A DNA stretch of 64,000 bases from Symsagittifera roscoffensis (Eukaryota; Xenacoelomorpha; Acoela; Convolutidae). The stretch covers positions 28,401,301-28,465,300 of the forward strand of contig NC_087066.1 in the NCBI RefSeq assembly GCF_963678635.1. Direction: 5' to 3'. Shown here piece after piece: positions 17,434 to 30,171 of the stretch. Below the pieces are notes generated by a model that saw nothing but the letters and a program-made list of their open reading frames with translations, searched no databases and was not told the origin of the DNA. Each line of letters begins with the position of its first letter. The stretch's first letter is position 1. Both the position numbers and the translations under genes were made by a program.

Positions 17434-20400
17434 AACTTCTATAATGCTTGATGTATTGAATCTAGACTGGTACCGTTAGATTGATCGTGGTCCTAGCTTT
17501 CTAGCGGTACCATATTGATCATTTTTTTTGTTTTTTGGCACTTGACCCATCATTTCAAAAATATACCTTTCGATGGCCATTTGATCAATAACTATGCAAA
17601 TACCATTAAGTCGTACTACTCAAAACATCGAAGTTATAATTTTGCTGATAAAAAGTAATTTTGAAATCAGGTTGAGAAAAGTACTTTTAGATTTTCCCTA
17701 CTCGATGTTTCTTTTTGCATAATTATTATCCTTATAATTGTTTCTTTTCAGATAAACTTGTCCCCTGATTTGAAAATTGAACTATTGTTTATTCTCAGCC
17801 TATTCTTCAACGTTCTCCGCCTGTCAAGAGCAAGATATTTATCCGTTAATTAATATTTTAATTGATGCATTCGGTGTAAATGCACTTGTTAATAAATTTG
17901 GTAATACTTGATGGATTGAGCCAAGACCATAACTATCTGTTTGTTGTCCTTTTTTGGCAACATTGTCGAAGGTGGGGTGCAAACTGCTAATTTTTGCAAT
18001 TTTGGAAAGGTGGGCTCGTTTACTTCTAACTTCTATAATACTTGATGTATTGAATCTAGACTGATACCGTTAGATTGATCGTGGTCCTAGCTTTCTAGCG
18101 GTACCATATTGATCAGTTTGTTTTCGTTTTTGGCAAACTTTTTTGAAAGAGGGTGAAAATGCTCATTTTTTGTCCATTTTGACAAGGTGGGCTCGTTGGC
18201 TCCTAACTTTTTAATACTAGATGTATTGAGTCTAGCCTAGTACCGTTATATCGATCGTGGTCCTACTTTTCTATCGGTACCATATTTATCCGTCTGTTTT
18301 TTAGCAAAATTTTTGAAAGTGGGTGCAAAATGCTCATTTTTCGGCATTGTTGACAAGGTGCGCTCATTTGCCAATAATTTTTTATAAAACTTGATGTATT
18401 GAAGCTAAATTAAAACCGTTAGATTGATCGTGGTCCTAGCTTTCTAGCGGTACCATATTGATCAGTTTGTTTTTGTTTTTTTGGCATTTGACCCATCATT
18501 CCAAAAATATAGCTTTCGATGGCCATTTGATCCATAATTATGCAAATATCAATAAGTCGTACTACTAAAAACATCGAAGTTCTGATTTTACTCATAAAAA
18601 GTAATTTTGAAATCAGGTTTAGAAAAAAACTTTTAGATTTTCCCTTCTCGATGTTTTTTTAGTCGTTTTTTTTTTGCAAAATAATATCGTTATAATTGTT
18701 TCTTTTCAGATAAACTTGACCCTTGATTTGAAAATTGAACTATTGTTTATTCTCAGCCTATTCTTCAACGTCCTCCGCCTGTCAGGAGTAAGATATTTAT
18801 CGTTTGTTATTGTTTTATTTGATGCATTTGGTGTTGTAAATGCACTTGTTAACAAATTTGGTAATATTTGATGGATCGAGCCAAAACCATACTTATCTGT
18901 TTGTTGTCCTTTTTTGGCAACATTGTCAAAGGTGGGGTTCAAAATAATCATTTTTGCAATTTTGGAAAGGTGGGCTCGCTTACTTCTAACTTCTATAATG
19001 CTTGATGTATTGAATCTAGACTGGTACCGTTAGATTGATCGTGGTCCTAGCTTTCTAGCGGTACCATATTGATCTTTTTTTTGTTTTTTGGCACTTGACC
19101 TATCATTTCAAAAATATACCTTTGATGGCCATTGGATCAATAATTATGCAAATATCATTAAGTCGTACTACTCAAAACATCTAAGTTATGATTTTGCTGA
19201 TAAAAAGTAATTTTGAAATCAGGTTTAGAAAAGTACTTTTAGATTTTCCCTACTCGATGTTTCTTTTTGCATAATTATTATCCTTATAATTGTTTCTTTT
19301 CAGATAAACTTGTCCCTTGATTTGAAAATTGAACTATTGTTTATTCTCAGCCTATTCTTCAACGTCCTCCGCCTGTCAGGAAAAAGATACTTATCCGTTT
19401 GTTATTGTTCTATTTGATGCAATTGGTGTGGTAAATGCACTTGTTAATTACTTTGGTAATACTTGATGGATTGAGCCAAGACCATACCATATTGATCTTT
19501 TTTTTTGTTTTTTGGCACTTGACCCATCATTTCAAAAATATACCTTTCGATGGCCATTTGATCAATAACTATGCAAATACCATTAAGTCGTACTACTCAA
19601 AACATCGAAGTTATAATTTTGCTGATAAAAAGTAATTTTGAAATCAGGTTTAGAAAAGTACTTTTAGATTTTCCCTACTCGATGTTTCTTTTTGCATAAT
19701 TATTATCCTTATAATTGTTTCTTTTCAGATAAACTTGTCCCTTGATTTGAAAATTGAAATATTGTTTATTATCAGCCTATTCTTCAACGTCCTCCGCCTG
19801 TCAGGAGTAAGATATTTATCCGTTTGTTATTGTTCTATTTGATGCAATTGGTGTGGTAAATGCACTTGTTAATTACTTTGGTAATACTTGATGGATTGAG
19901 CTAAGACCATACCTATCTGTTTGTTGTCCTTTTTTGGCAACATTGTCGAAGGTGGGGTGCAAACTGCTAATTTTTGCAGTTTTGGAAAGGTGGGCTCGTT
20001 TACTTCTAACTTCTATAACACTTGATGTAGTGGAGCTAAATTGGTACCGTTAGATTGATCGTGGTCCTAGCTTTCTAGCGGTACCATATTGATCCGCTTG
20101 TTTTTTTTTTGGCATTTGACCCATCATTCCAAAAATATAGCTTTCGACGGCCATTTGATCAATAAATATGCAAATATTAATAAGTCGTACTACTTAAAAC
20201 ATCGAAGTTATGATTTTGCTTGTGAAAAGTAATTTGTAATTATTGTTTATTCTCAGCCTAATCTTCAACGTCCTCCGCCTATCAGGAGTAAGATACTTAT
20301 CCGTTTGTTATTGTTCTATTTGATGCATTTGGTGTGGTAAATGCACTTGTTAATTAATTTGGTAATACTTGATGGATCGAGCCAATACCATACCTATCTG

Positions 20401-21930
20401 TTTGCTGTCCTTTTTGGTAACATTGTCGAGGGTGGGGGCAAAATGCTAATTTTGGAAAGGTGGGCTTGTTAGCTTCTAACTTCTATAATACTTGATGTAT
20501 TGAGTCTAGTATATGCCGTCAGATGGATCGTGGCCCTAGCTTTCTAGCGGTACCATATTTATCCGTTTATTTTCGTTTTTTAGTAAACATTTTTTTGAAA
20601 GTGGGTGCAAACTGCTCATTTTTCGGCATTTTTGATGAGGTGCGCTCGTTTGCCAATAACTTGTATAACACTTGATGTAGTGAAGCTAAATTGGTACCGT
20701 TATATTGATCGTGGTCCTAGCTTTCTAGCGGTACCATATTGATCCGTTTGTTTTTGTTTTTTTAGACATTTGACCCATCATTCCAAAAATATAGCTTTCG
20801 ACGGCCATTTGATCAATAAATATGCAAATATCAATAAATAGTGCTTCTCAAAACATCGAAGTTATAATTTTGCCGATAAAACTTAATTTTGAAATTAGGT
20901 TAAGAAATGTTTTTTTAGATTTTCCCCACTCGATGTTTTATTTTTCGTTTTTTTTATCGTTAAAGTTGTTTCTTTTCAGATAAACTTGTCCCTTGATTCG
21001 AAAATTGAATTATTGTTTATTCTCAGCCTATTCTTCGACGTCCTCCGCCTGTCAGGAGTAAGATACTTATCCGTTTGTTATTGTTCTATTTGATGCATTT
21101 GGTGTGGTAAATGCCCTTGTTAATTAATTTGGTAATACTTGATGGATTGAGCCAAGACCATACCTATCTGTTTGTTGTCCTTTTTGGCAACATTGTCGAA
21201 GGTGGGGTGCAAACTGCTAATTTTTGCAATTTTGTAAAGGTGGGCTCGTTTACTTCTAACTTCTATAACACTTGATGTAGTGAAGCTAAATTGGTACCGT
21301 TAGATTGATCGTGGTCCTAGCTTTCTAGCGGTACCATATTGATCCGTTTGTTTTTGTTTTTTTTTGGCATTTGACCCATCATTCCAAAAATATAGCTTTC
21401 GACGGCCATTTGATCAATAAACATGCAAATATTAATAAGTCGTACTACTTAAAACATCGAAGTTATGATTTTGCTTGTAAAAAGTAATTTGTAATTATTG
21501 TTTATTCTCAGCCTATTCTTCAACGTCATCCGCCAGTCAAGAGTAAGATATTTATCCGTTAGTTATTATTTTAATTGATGCATTTGGTGTAGATGCACTT
21601 GTTAATAAATTAGGTAAAACTTGATGGATCGAGGCCAAAGAATATTTATGTGTTTGTTGTCGTTTTTTGGCAAAATTTTCAAAGGTGGGAGCAAAATGCT
21701 CATTTCTGCAATTTTGGAAAGGTAGGCTCGTTTGCTTCTAACTTCTATAATACTTGATGTATTGAATCTAAACTGGTACCGTTAGATTGATTGTGGCCGT
21801 AGCTTTCTAGCTGTACCATATTGATCCGTTTGTTTTTTGGCATTTGACCCATCATTCCAAAATTATAGCTTTCGATGGCCATTTGATCAATAATTATGCA
21901 AATATCAAACTACGCACAATAAAAAGCTGA
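17434..21930. repeat. complex satellite with about 1.55-kb higher-order period
   Basis: Recurrent blocks include GTTAGATTGATCGTGGTCCT, TTTCTAGCGGTACCATATTG, TTGACCCATCATTCCAAAAA, TTCAACGTCCTCCGCCTGTC and AAGGTGGGCTCG, in a reproducible order. With the LTR element removed, matching blocks left and right of it lie about 1.55 kb apart, and the same spacing recurs inside the array. The GGTACCG...CGGTACC box gives each module an imperfect palindrome. Small ORFs here are repeat by-products. The array stops near 21930. Confidence 0.88.
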
Positions 21931-24300
21931 GAGATATAACTTAGGCCGAAACCTGGTAATTTGCATAACAGAAAGAAAGCAAAAAATTAATCAAATCAGA
22001 CGGCAAATTTACAAATGACAGAACTTACATTTATAACAAACTGTACAAATAAGAAACCCCGGAATTTTTTGAGCAACCTTTTTTTTAGATCCAGTCCTTA
22101 AAATCAGATTTAGCAAGTAGTTCTCGAGAATAGTGACGAAGTTTTTATGAAAATTAAAAATGAGTTTTTCTGAAGTCCATAACAGCTTTTTTATTTAAAA
22201 AAAAACAGGGTAAAACAGATTACGGAGCGAAATCTAAGCGCCAGGTTAGTTTTAATGAACAACCAATCTAAGAATCGACATGTTAATTTTTTTAAAAAAA
22301 GAACTTTCCCGAAATTGGGCAAAATTTCTAAAATTGCATATTTTCCAAGTCCATTTTTTTCAAAAGGCACGGCTTAGCCGCTTGCGCAGGTAAGATTCGC
22401 ATAACTGATTTCATTTTTCGGTTGAACCCTTAATCTCGAAGTTTCAAAAATTAACCAAAATGTCAAAAGATGTGCTTGTTCGAGGCCATAACTTTTTTCT
22501 GCCGAATTTTGGTATCAGCCGTTTGAGAAGGAGATATCCCGTAATTTGTTGTTGATTGAAATCTTAACCTCTGATTTGAGCATTTAATATTTGACAAAAA
22601 CCAAAAAAATTCAAAACAAGTAGGCCAAAAAAACCCCTACTGAAAATTTCGAAGGCCATAGAAGGTGAGGTAAGACGAAAAAAGACTGACGAAAAATACA
22701 GGCACATAAAAGAGCAGCTGCTTTTTCGATGAACACTATTTTTTGATAATCAATCCAGTAATTTTTTTCGAAAAATTGAAATTACTGCGAAAGGTGAAAA
22801 AATTTCCAAATCGCTGCAAAAAAAAAACGAAAAACAAATCACATACATTTTCATAGTACATGTTTTTCCAATCAAGACCTAACACTAACCAAAACAACGC
22901 AGCAACATTGTTTCTTTAACTTGTTTTTGCTTAAATAAGCTAAAATGATTAAATTGAAATATACCAAAAGTGCCACCAAATGAGCACTTTTATTTGCAAA
23001 TTAGGTTAGAAAAAAATTCTTCGAAACAATACTATGCTTTGCTTGTGTAAAAAATTCAAAAAATGTGAGCATGTGTGAAATTTACCGCTCTCGCATAATT
23101 GACTACTCTGTAAACAAAGCTGATAACGGGAAAAGGTCTAGTACCCGGTTGCAGCACACATGCTAATCCCAAGGGTAGTAAATTAGAACAAATTATTTGA
23201 TCAAAATGTTTCTTGGCGGACAAGTTCAGCAATCTGACAAGTAACACATTAGCTGCCAACAAGGTTTTCCAGTCAGAGGTTACTAAATTATCTAGATCAG
23301 CACATAACAGAAAAAACTAACGAACCAGTTAAGATTACAGAACATTACAAAATAATAGATAAGTTTCTATACTATAAAAGATAACTGCTCAACTACTGCC
23401 GACCTTCCAATTCCAAAAATTAGAGAAGCTCCAGACTAGAATACGTTTGCTTCCATTCAGCCAGTAGCTTTTTCGTGTAGTCGTGGTCTTTTTTCGAGAG
23501 CATCTTTTTGTTAGCTTTGCAAGTTAAAATCTTCGCATATTGGTCTTTCAGCTGAAACAAAACCTCACTAAAAACGTGATCACGTCAAAAACGATGTGTA
23601 ATACCATCATCACACTTTAAGATCACAAAATGTTCACAAATCAGCTAGCGTTTTCGAACCAGCCATGTTAAAAAAATCAGTTGTTTTTTCAAAATGTTTC
23701 TCAAAAGTAACGAAATTCGAAAATTAGATTTTGCTTGGAGAGGTAGTAATAGCCAAACTGGTGTAAAGTTGCAGCATAATTAAATCGAGAAATCAGCCTC
23801 TCATCATGTTATTTGTAAATTTCGGGTCATTTATTCTGAAAAACGGAAAAATACAGGCCAATAAGGTTTTACTAGCGTGTCACTCACCTCCGGTGCTTTA
23901 AACAGATTAGTGAACATGCAAGTTGCTTATACAAACAGCGAAACGAATGCAACCGTAAAACAAGACGGGAGAATCCAATAACGCTTTTGATTTCAAAATT
24001 TGAACGATATAAATAGTTTTGACTTAAAGGTGTTTTAAACTGGAATGGTCATCTCCAAAACTACTCGTTTCAGATCTTGGTAAACGAAACCCTAAAATAG
24101 CCGACAGAAAACAACTGCACTTTGTATATCGAAAAAATTGAAACGTTGTCAACTGCAAAATCATCATATTCTTTTTTCTAACTTTAATTTTAAGTCAAAG
24201 AAAAAATTTCAGCAATAATATTAGGATGAGACGCCATATATGCATACACTGGTAGTAATCTGACATCGCCCCACCAAAAAGTCTAAAATTTCAAACTTTG
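21931..24300. other. gene-free AT-rich repeat-laden sequence
   Basis: No exon-like frame was found on either strand. A stretch near 23110-23250 (GGGAAAAGGTCTAGTACCCGG...) is a dispersed repeat with relatives near 40880, 47400 and 55800. The part around 22360-22700 shares motifs with the diverged repeats at 60290-61860, such as GGCCATAAC followed by a gcttgcgcagg-type box. Confidence 0.5.
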
Positions 24301-24339
24301 AAAAATAATTATTTGAAATTGATCTTTTGAAAATTTGCA

Positions 24340-25260
24340 AAAAAGATAAAAACGTCATTTCTAAGAAACAAAAGGAGTTGAGCAGTCATAATGGAGTCCA
24401 GACAAACATCCCGAGATAAAAACGGCATATTTCATAAGTAAGATGATTTGAACAATCAAATTTGGAAGCAATATCTGCAAATCCTAAGAATACCCAGAGC
24501 CCACACAACTGTTGGGTAGGGTTGGAAACGTTTTTTTAATTAAATTTTTTTTCAATTAAATTTTTTTTAATTAAATTTTTTTTAATTAAATTTTTTTTGA
24601 AAAATTTTGAAAAATATTTAAAAAAACGTAAAACCTTGGAAACAAAAAAATTTGAAAAATCATATTATGAAGCAAAATTTGGAACCCCTTAGAGTACCCT
24701 GACAGCACCCAAATACAGGGTTGAGAATTTCAAATTTGGTCATGTTTTAATGTATAATTTCTTTGAAATTTATATATGAAAAAATCATTAAAAAAACGTC
24801 AAATCTCGAGGCAACATTTGCAACCTCTGAAGGTACCCTAAAAGCACACAACTGCATTGTTGGGAATTTCAAATTTTTTTAAATTTAAGTTTTCTGAAAG
24901 CACAAAAAAATCATACAAAACGTCATATCTCGAAAACTCCAAAGATTTGAGCACTCAAATTGGGACACAATTTCCTAACTTCTGAGAGTACCTAATTACA
25001 GGGTTGAGATTTTCAACTTTCGTCAAATTTTACTAGTTTTTTGAAAATTTTTCTCAAATAAAAAAATGTCATATCTCGGAAACCAAAAGGATTCGAGCAG
25101 TCATATTTGAAGGCGCAAGTTGCAACCCCGAAGATTAACCTGACAGCACCCATCTACAGGTTCAAGAATTTCAATTTTTTGGAAAATTAGTTCTTCCATC
25201 TAAGTTTTATGAAAATTCTCCAAAAAAAACACAAGATTTTTTGTATCTCGTAAAGTAAAA
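24340..25260. repeat. diverged tandem repeat, about 170-180 bp unit
   Basis: Successive units share the order CGTCATATCTCG, then AAAGGATTTGAGCAGTCA, GCAA-TTTGCAACCC, GAGAGTACCCTGACAGCACCC and ACAGGGTTGAGAATTTCAA. Five or so strongly diverged copies are visible, one with an expanded TTTTTTTTAATTAAA stretch near 24540-24600. It is non-coding. Bases 25261-25590 show nothing further. Confidence 0.6.
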
Positions 25261-25594
25261 AATTTGAATTTTGGATTGCTAATTTCAAAGTCGCCAAAAA
25301 AACAAATTCAAGCTAGAAAATCAAAAAAATTTCGATATAGCTGACGCGTGTAAAAAATCTTTCGTTAAAAATGCAAAATAATACGATAAAAAAGCTTAAA
25401 CATGGCGAGACAGTGAACCCCGCATTTAAATATATAATAGATACTATATAATATACTACAACAGACCCCCTACGATGTTCTTCAAGGCAGTAAAAAAAAC
25501 AACGCAGGCAGTCTTCAAGGCAGTAAAAGAAAAAACAACCTGAACCACTAGTTCTTTTCCACTCCCTGAAGAGGTCGGAAAAAGAAATTATTAG

Positions 25595-28050
25595 TCATCT
25601 AATATCAATTATTAAATTACAATTCTTTATCACCTTTGCATCCAAAGAATCTGCTTTTGCCTCCAGCTCTTGCTTTTGTATTCTCGCCTGACTCTTCTGG
25701 TACAAGTTGTAGAGATGACCTTTATTAGCATCAATCAGCAAATCCAACCTACACTGTTTGGACCTCAGAGCACTTAGAACTTCATCAGCGCACGCCACTT
25801 TCATTGTGGGCAGGAGCTTGTCACTGGAGTAGCTACTTGGTTCTTCTTTCAGTTCTGGGTCGGGTCCGTGTTCCTCGGAATCTTCCAAAAACCCTGGAAT
25901 GTTTAATCGCGAATGAATCGTAACTGTGATTACAAGTGCATTAACATTCAGTCGAACGAATTTTACTAACCAATTTTCATCAACTCCTTCCTTAACTCAT
26001 TCTCCATTCTGCAATCTTGTCTGCTTTTCTGCCAGTCGAACAGTTTATAATCGCCCTCTTCGCTCTCCGACGACTGCGCTTTACCATCTGAGGACTTCTT
26101 TGACACTAGATTATTATGATCTTCTGCAGTTGATTCGTTTGAGGCTTTGACAAGGGAGGATATAATCAACTGGGTCAGGGGACCAATTGCACAGATATTT
26201 TCACTGTATCGAGATGCATCTTCACTAGAAAAAAAAACAATCAAAACTTCGATTAAAAAAGGCAAACACGGATAACTAGTGACACGCCTGCTCAACTGCT
26301 AAAGAAAAAATTCTCTTCTAAATCTATTGAACCTCAAAAAATTACCCGCACTGCTTTCCATTTCTTCTCGTTCCTTTTCCATTTGGCGTGTCTGCGTTAT
26401 CCTTTGCAGATCTTTTCCCAGCCAAAGGAGTCAACTTACTCCTTTTATAGGGGATTCCATTCTCACTGCCTCCGTAACAGTGGGCACCATTAGTCACTGC
26501 AGCTCCACTGTAGCTTTCGTCGTTGTTATTGCTGTGTTCTGAGTTACTCCCTGAGTCGCTAAATTTAGCTTCGCAGCCCAGTTCAGGTACTTCAAATAGT
26601 GGGGCTATTGCTTCGTCGTCGTATGTTTTGGCCAGCGCCACAAGGTATCTAGATCAACAAACCTCATCCTCATCTGAACTTGCTCAAAACTTGACGTATA
26701 CCCTAGCTTTTACAAGAAATCAGAAGACTATTCAACTAAAATAGCATTATCAGCTTACTTTATGGGCAAGAAACGCGTTAAGTTCATTTTTTTGACTTCA
26801 GTTAAATGAAACGCAACCAACTTTTGCACATTGTCTGATGTGATGTTGGCACAGTATGTGGCATCTAGGTACTTCCAGAAGTGCGCGGGAGTCTCTGACT
26901 TGGCCTTGGTAAGACTCTCCACTGGACTGATGGAAGAGAAGTGGGCACCACTTGAACTAGCAGACACTACGCTGGCAGACTCCTTCCTGTTGGAACCTCC
27001 TCTGCTGGGAGAACAGTGCGTACCTGGAACCATTTAAAAGTTCACAGAAAAAAAACAAGCATATTCAGCTTGATTTCTCTAGATAACAGCAATCGTAATC
27101 CGTCAACATATCTGGGAGTCAAGAAAACATCAGGATTTATATTTGCAACTTCCGTTCAATTTATAACAAAATATCTTGAATCAAAATTGAGCCAAACGAT
27201 AATTTTGAAACCTCTTACTTTTTTAAAGGTCTGTGCTATAAGTAACAAGAAAAGAATCGACATCCAACTTCCATGCTTATAGGCCGATTACCTGACTACG
27301 ATTACTCGCAAAGTAATTTTGAGTAGGATTCTTACTTGATGGACTATTGATAGCGTGTGTAGTGACATCCAATTTAAAAGGAGACATGCCGCCTCCTCCA
27401 GTTAAGTTCTGGATGGGGTTGTTGTTCCTCAGAGCACATGCGGCACTGGTGGAGGGACTCTGCGCTAGATATGGGAAGATTGAGTTAGAGTTCAGCTGCA
27501 CTGGCTGGGCGGAAGAACCGTTGTTGAGGACTTCCAGATTGCTGCCCAGACAAAGGCTCCGTCGTGTCACCCTGCCAAAATAAAAAGACATAGAACAAAT
27601 AAAAAACATCAAAACCTGAAAGCCGATATTATGCGACCTGTCTAAACTCAATAAAAATGACGAGCAACGTATCTGGACATAATCTACTTTTTTTATTACA
27701 CACAATGAAAAAATTTTGTATCTTGTTACGGATTCTAAAAAAACTAAAACCAAAATTCCAAGGTCGTTGCAAATTTAAAACTAACTCATCACGCACATTC
27801 TAGTACAAATAATTAAGCCCAATTTTTTTCCCCAGGGAATAAAATGAGGCACGAACCATGACAACTGATCCTCCAATGCAATCTGAATTGCCTCCAACTC
27901 CTCCGCCTGTATGTGCACATCGTGTGTCCTGCTTGTGACTGACTTCAGTTTGGGCACACAGTCGAAAGTGCTAAGATGAAACTTACACGCAGTGTATCCG
28001 CCCTCTACAATGCTGCCGCTACCAGCCGAACTATTAACACTACTGCTCAT
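25595..28050 (-). CDS. TADA3: TADA3 (ADA3), transcriptional adaptor of SAGA/ATAC
   Basis: TADA3 bridges the GCN5/PCAF acetyltransferase and TADA2 in the nuclear SAGA and ATAC co-activator complexes. Exons: 27857-28050, 27306-27571, 26759-27023, 26346-26648, 25971-26224 and 25595-25893. All are GT-AG and phase-consistent, totalling 1581 nt (526 aa; the human protein is 432). Recognisable blocks: N-terminal EELEAIQIALEDQLS; ETPAHFWKYLDATYCANITS, matching human NRFWASVEPYCADITSEEV; CAIGPLTQLI, matching GPLTEL; ELRKELMKIGGFLED, matching IKEELIAQGLLES; and a C-terminal helix DEVLSALRSKQCRLDLL. Extra length is Ser/Asn-rich linker. Exon 2 has two possible donors (after 27306 or 27292); only the first keeps frame. 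The final helix is about 35 aa shorter than human, and a donor-like GTGATA lies inside the last exon, so a further 3' exon is possible. Confidence 0.9.
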
Positions 28051-28055
28051 TATAA

Positions 28056-28058
28056 CTG
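28056..28058 (-). promoter_or_regulatory. 3' splice acceptor five bases before the TADA3 start codon
   Basis: The minus strand reads GCAATTTCAG then TTATA then ATG. This is a spliced-leader acceptor or the end of a 5'-UTR intron. Confidence 0.5.
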
Positions 28059-28240
28059 AAATTGCACATTCAGTTATTCAAGTTCCCCTGTCGAAGTTAC
28101 TTTATAATATTTTGGCTTTAAAAGGCGTCTCGACGTCCGTAGCCTTATTTACCCGTAAAGAGGTCATTCATCGGTCCATACTCATTTTGGAAAATTCAAG
28201 ACTCATATTGTATAATCTAGCTCAAAACAAACCTCACAGG

Positions 28241-28702
28241 CAGGGGCGGATCTAGGATTTTCTCGAGGGGGGGCGGATTTTCAAAAAATTTTCCAAAATT
28301 TTGACGACCTTTTTTTTAGGATTTTCTCGAGGGCGGGCGGATTTTCAAAAAATTTTCCAAAATTTTGACGACCTTTTTTTTAGGTCGACCAAATTGATTT
28401 TTCGAGCTCTCCCAAAGCACTATTTTGCTCCTATTTTGGCTAAATTTTCTGCGCCTCAGGCAAATTTTTGAAAAAACAGTCAAAAAAGCCGTTTTTGGGC
28501 ACTTTTTGAAAAATTTTGACTAAAAAATTGCGTTTTTTTTTTGGCGCGCGCTCCCCCTCAAATTTAGTATATATTGGCGCCAAAGGCGCCTTTAGAAAAA
28601 TTTTAGGGTCGGTCGGCCAGAAATGGATTTTTGAAAAAGTATCAAAGGGGGGACCCTTTGGGTCGGCAGGGGGTCAAACCCTCCCCCCTAAATCCGCCCC
28701 TG
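28241..28702. mobile_element. hAT-type MITE, 462 bp
   Basis: The ends are inverted: CAGGGGCGGATCTAGG at the left and CCTAAATCCGCCCCTG at the right. A perfect 8-bp target duplication CTCACAGG flanks it (28233-28240 and 28703-28710). Eight-base duplications and CAGGGGCGG-like ends are typical of hAT elements. It has no transposase. Near its left end a 64-bp segment is tandemly duplicated. Confidence 0.9.
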
Positions 28703-28844
28703 CTCACAGGTAGTTTTGAAACATATGCAATGGCAAGAACAGCGCCTGAACTGAATATCTCTCAAAAGTCTAAATTGTCAATCTACATATAAATTTACTA
28801 AGTATCAATATCTACAACAAAAAATTGTATATAAGTAAGTTCGC

Positions 28845-30009
28845 TTAAATAAACAACGACCCGTCAGCTGGCGTCGTGAATCCGACTCCTACCAAAACAA
28901 TGTCCACTATAGTCCAGACTCCGAGACCTCCGAAGCTGAACAACTTTCCGAGTCCCTCTCGCCAATAGCCAAGGTAAAAGCGATCAAGACCGAATCCTCC
29001 AAGAGTCAAACTTAATGCAAAGGCCGTCGACCACTTATACCCAGTTGTGAATTTACAAGGCTTCATTTTGAAGAAACTTCGCCTTCCCATGCAAAATACA
29101 TTTAAATTTGCGGTGCAGTTTGATAGATATCTTTGACGGGGAGTTGAAACACTTGAGCATTCTGTGCATTCAGGTATGCAATGATGTTCTGAGTTTTCCT
29201 CAGTTTGGAAACAATATTGGCATGTTGTTGCTCTGATGATATTTCTGCTTCCCAGGCATAGTGGTTCTAACATGCTTTCGACTAGGATAGTTGACAAGTT
29301 TGACTTCACGGTACACGATACGTTAAATGCATCTCCATAATTGCAATCCTGCAAAAACAAAAAAAAACGTTTAAAATGCAGTATAAATAGATGAAAAGAC
29401 AGCATTTGTCTCACTTATTTGGGACAATTTTCGGGAATTAACCAGAATCATGGCAAAAAGGGCTGCAATGATACCACATGGCCCCTTGCGTGCATTCTTT
29501 TGTGCGAGTCAAAATTGGGCAAAAAAACGCTAGCCTATCCATAATTTATTCCGTTAACTATCAGAGACGTGGTCGGGCCAAAAATATTCTTAACTTTGTA
29601 TACCTTACTGAAACAACTTTATTGAACGAAGTAACGCTCAGTTAATCTAAACTTGGCTAAGTAAACTTAATATACCAAAAATTGTTTATCATTCCTCTAA
29701 GAATTTACGAGTCTTTGAACTTACAGTGACGAAATCGCAGTCAAAGCAAGCCGCCGGAAGTTCCGAACATTGCTTATTCTCTGAACCATCATAGCACAAG
29801 TGGGTTAAATTCTCAGCAGGGTCTGCTGGAAATGCCATGCTCATCATCGAGTTACAGTTGCCCTCTCTGACTCCAGGGAAAATGGGCGAATAAACGTTGG
29901 CGAAAGTAGGACTCAGACAATCACTTAGAAAGAACGCCATTGAAAGGAGAAACTTAGAATAGATGATCTGCATTGGTGTCCAGGATAAGGATGCAATGAC
30001 ATACTGCAT
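28845..30009 (-). CDS. TM2D3: TM2D3 (almondex homologue), TM2-domain membrane protein
   Basis: TM2D3 is a two-span membrane protein linked to Notch signalling (Drosophila almondex). Two exons, 29725-30009 and 28845-29348, join in phase 0 (GTAAGT...TTTGCAG) to give 262 aa; the human protein is about 247. There is a hydrophobic signal near the N-terminus, then a Cys-rich ectodomain (LPAACFDCDFVT joined to DCNYGDAFNVSCTV, matching human PPACIDCTF...CVYG). The C-terminal TM2 domain has GGYKWSTA-like TGYKWSTAFALS, the conserved DRF in GLDRFYLGYWREGLGKL and the terminal PADGSLFI. A splice acceptor TTGTTTTCAG directly abuts the ATG. The ACAD-like gene ends only about 160 bp upstream on the same strand. 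Confidence 0.95.
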
Positions 30010-30012
30010 CTG
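30010..30012 (-). promoter_or_regulatory. 3' splice acceptor abutting the TM2D3 ATG
   Basis: The minus strand reads CGTTTTGTTTTCAG immediately followed by ATG. A zero-length leader exon suggests spliced-leader trans-splicing. A 5'-UTR intron is the alternative. Confidence 0.55.
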
Positions 30013-30171
30013 AAAACAAAACGATTAAGAGTATTTTTCAGCGCATCCTTTACAAATTACGAATGAATTTGCAGCAGAGACGACAAGAACAATAACAAGA
30101 ACAGAATAGATCATGAAAAATGAGTTTCAATGTACAATATTTTGCAATAACTTCAAGATTAAATCAAAACT

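Noticed and set aside
23112-23260. Possible host exon near 23056-23262
   Set aside because: The stretch is a dispersed repeat with relatives near 40880, 47400 and 55800.
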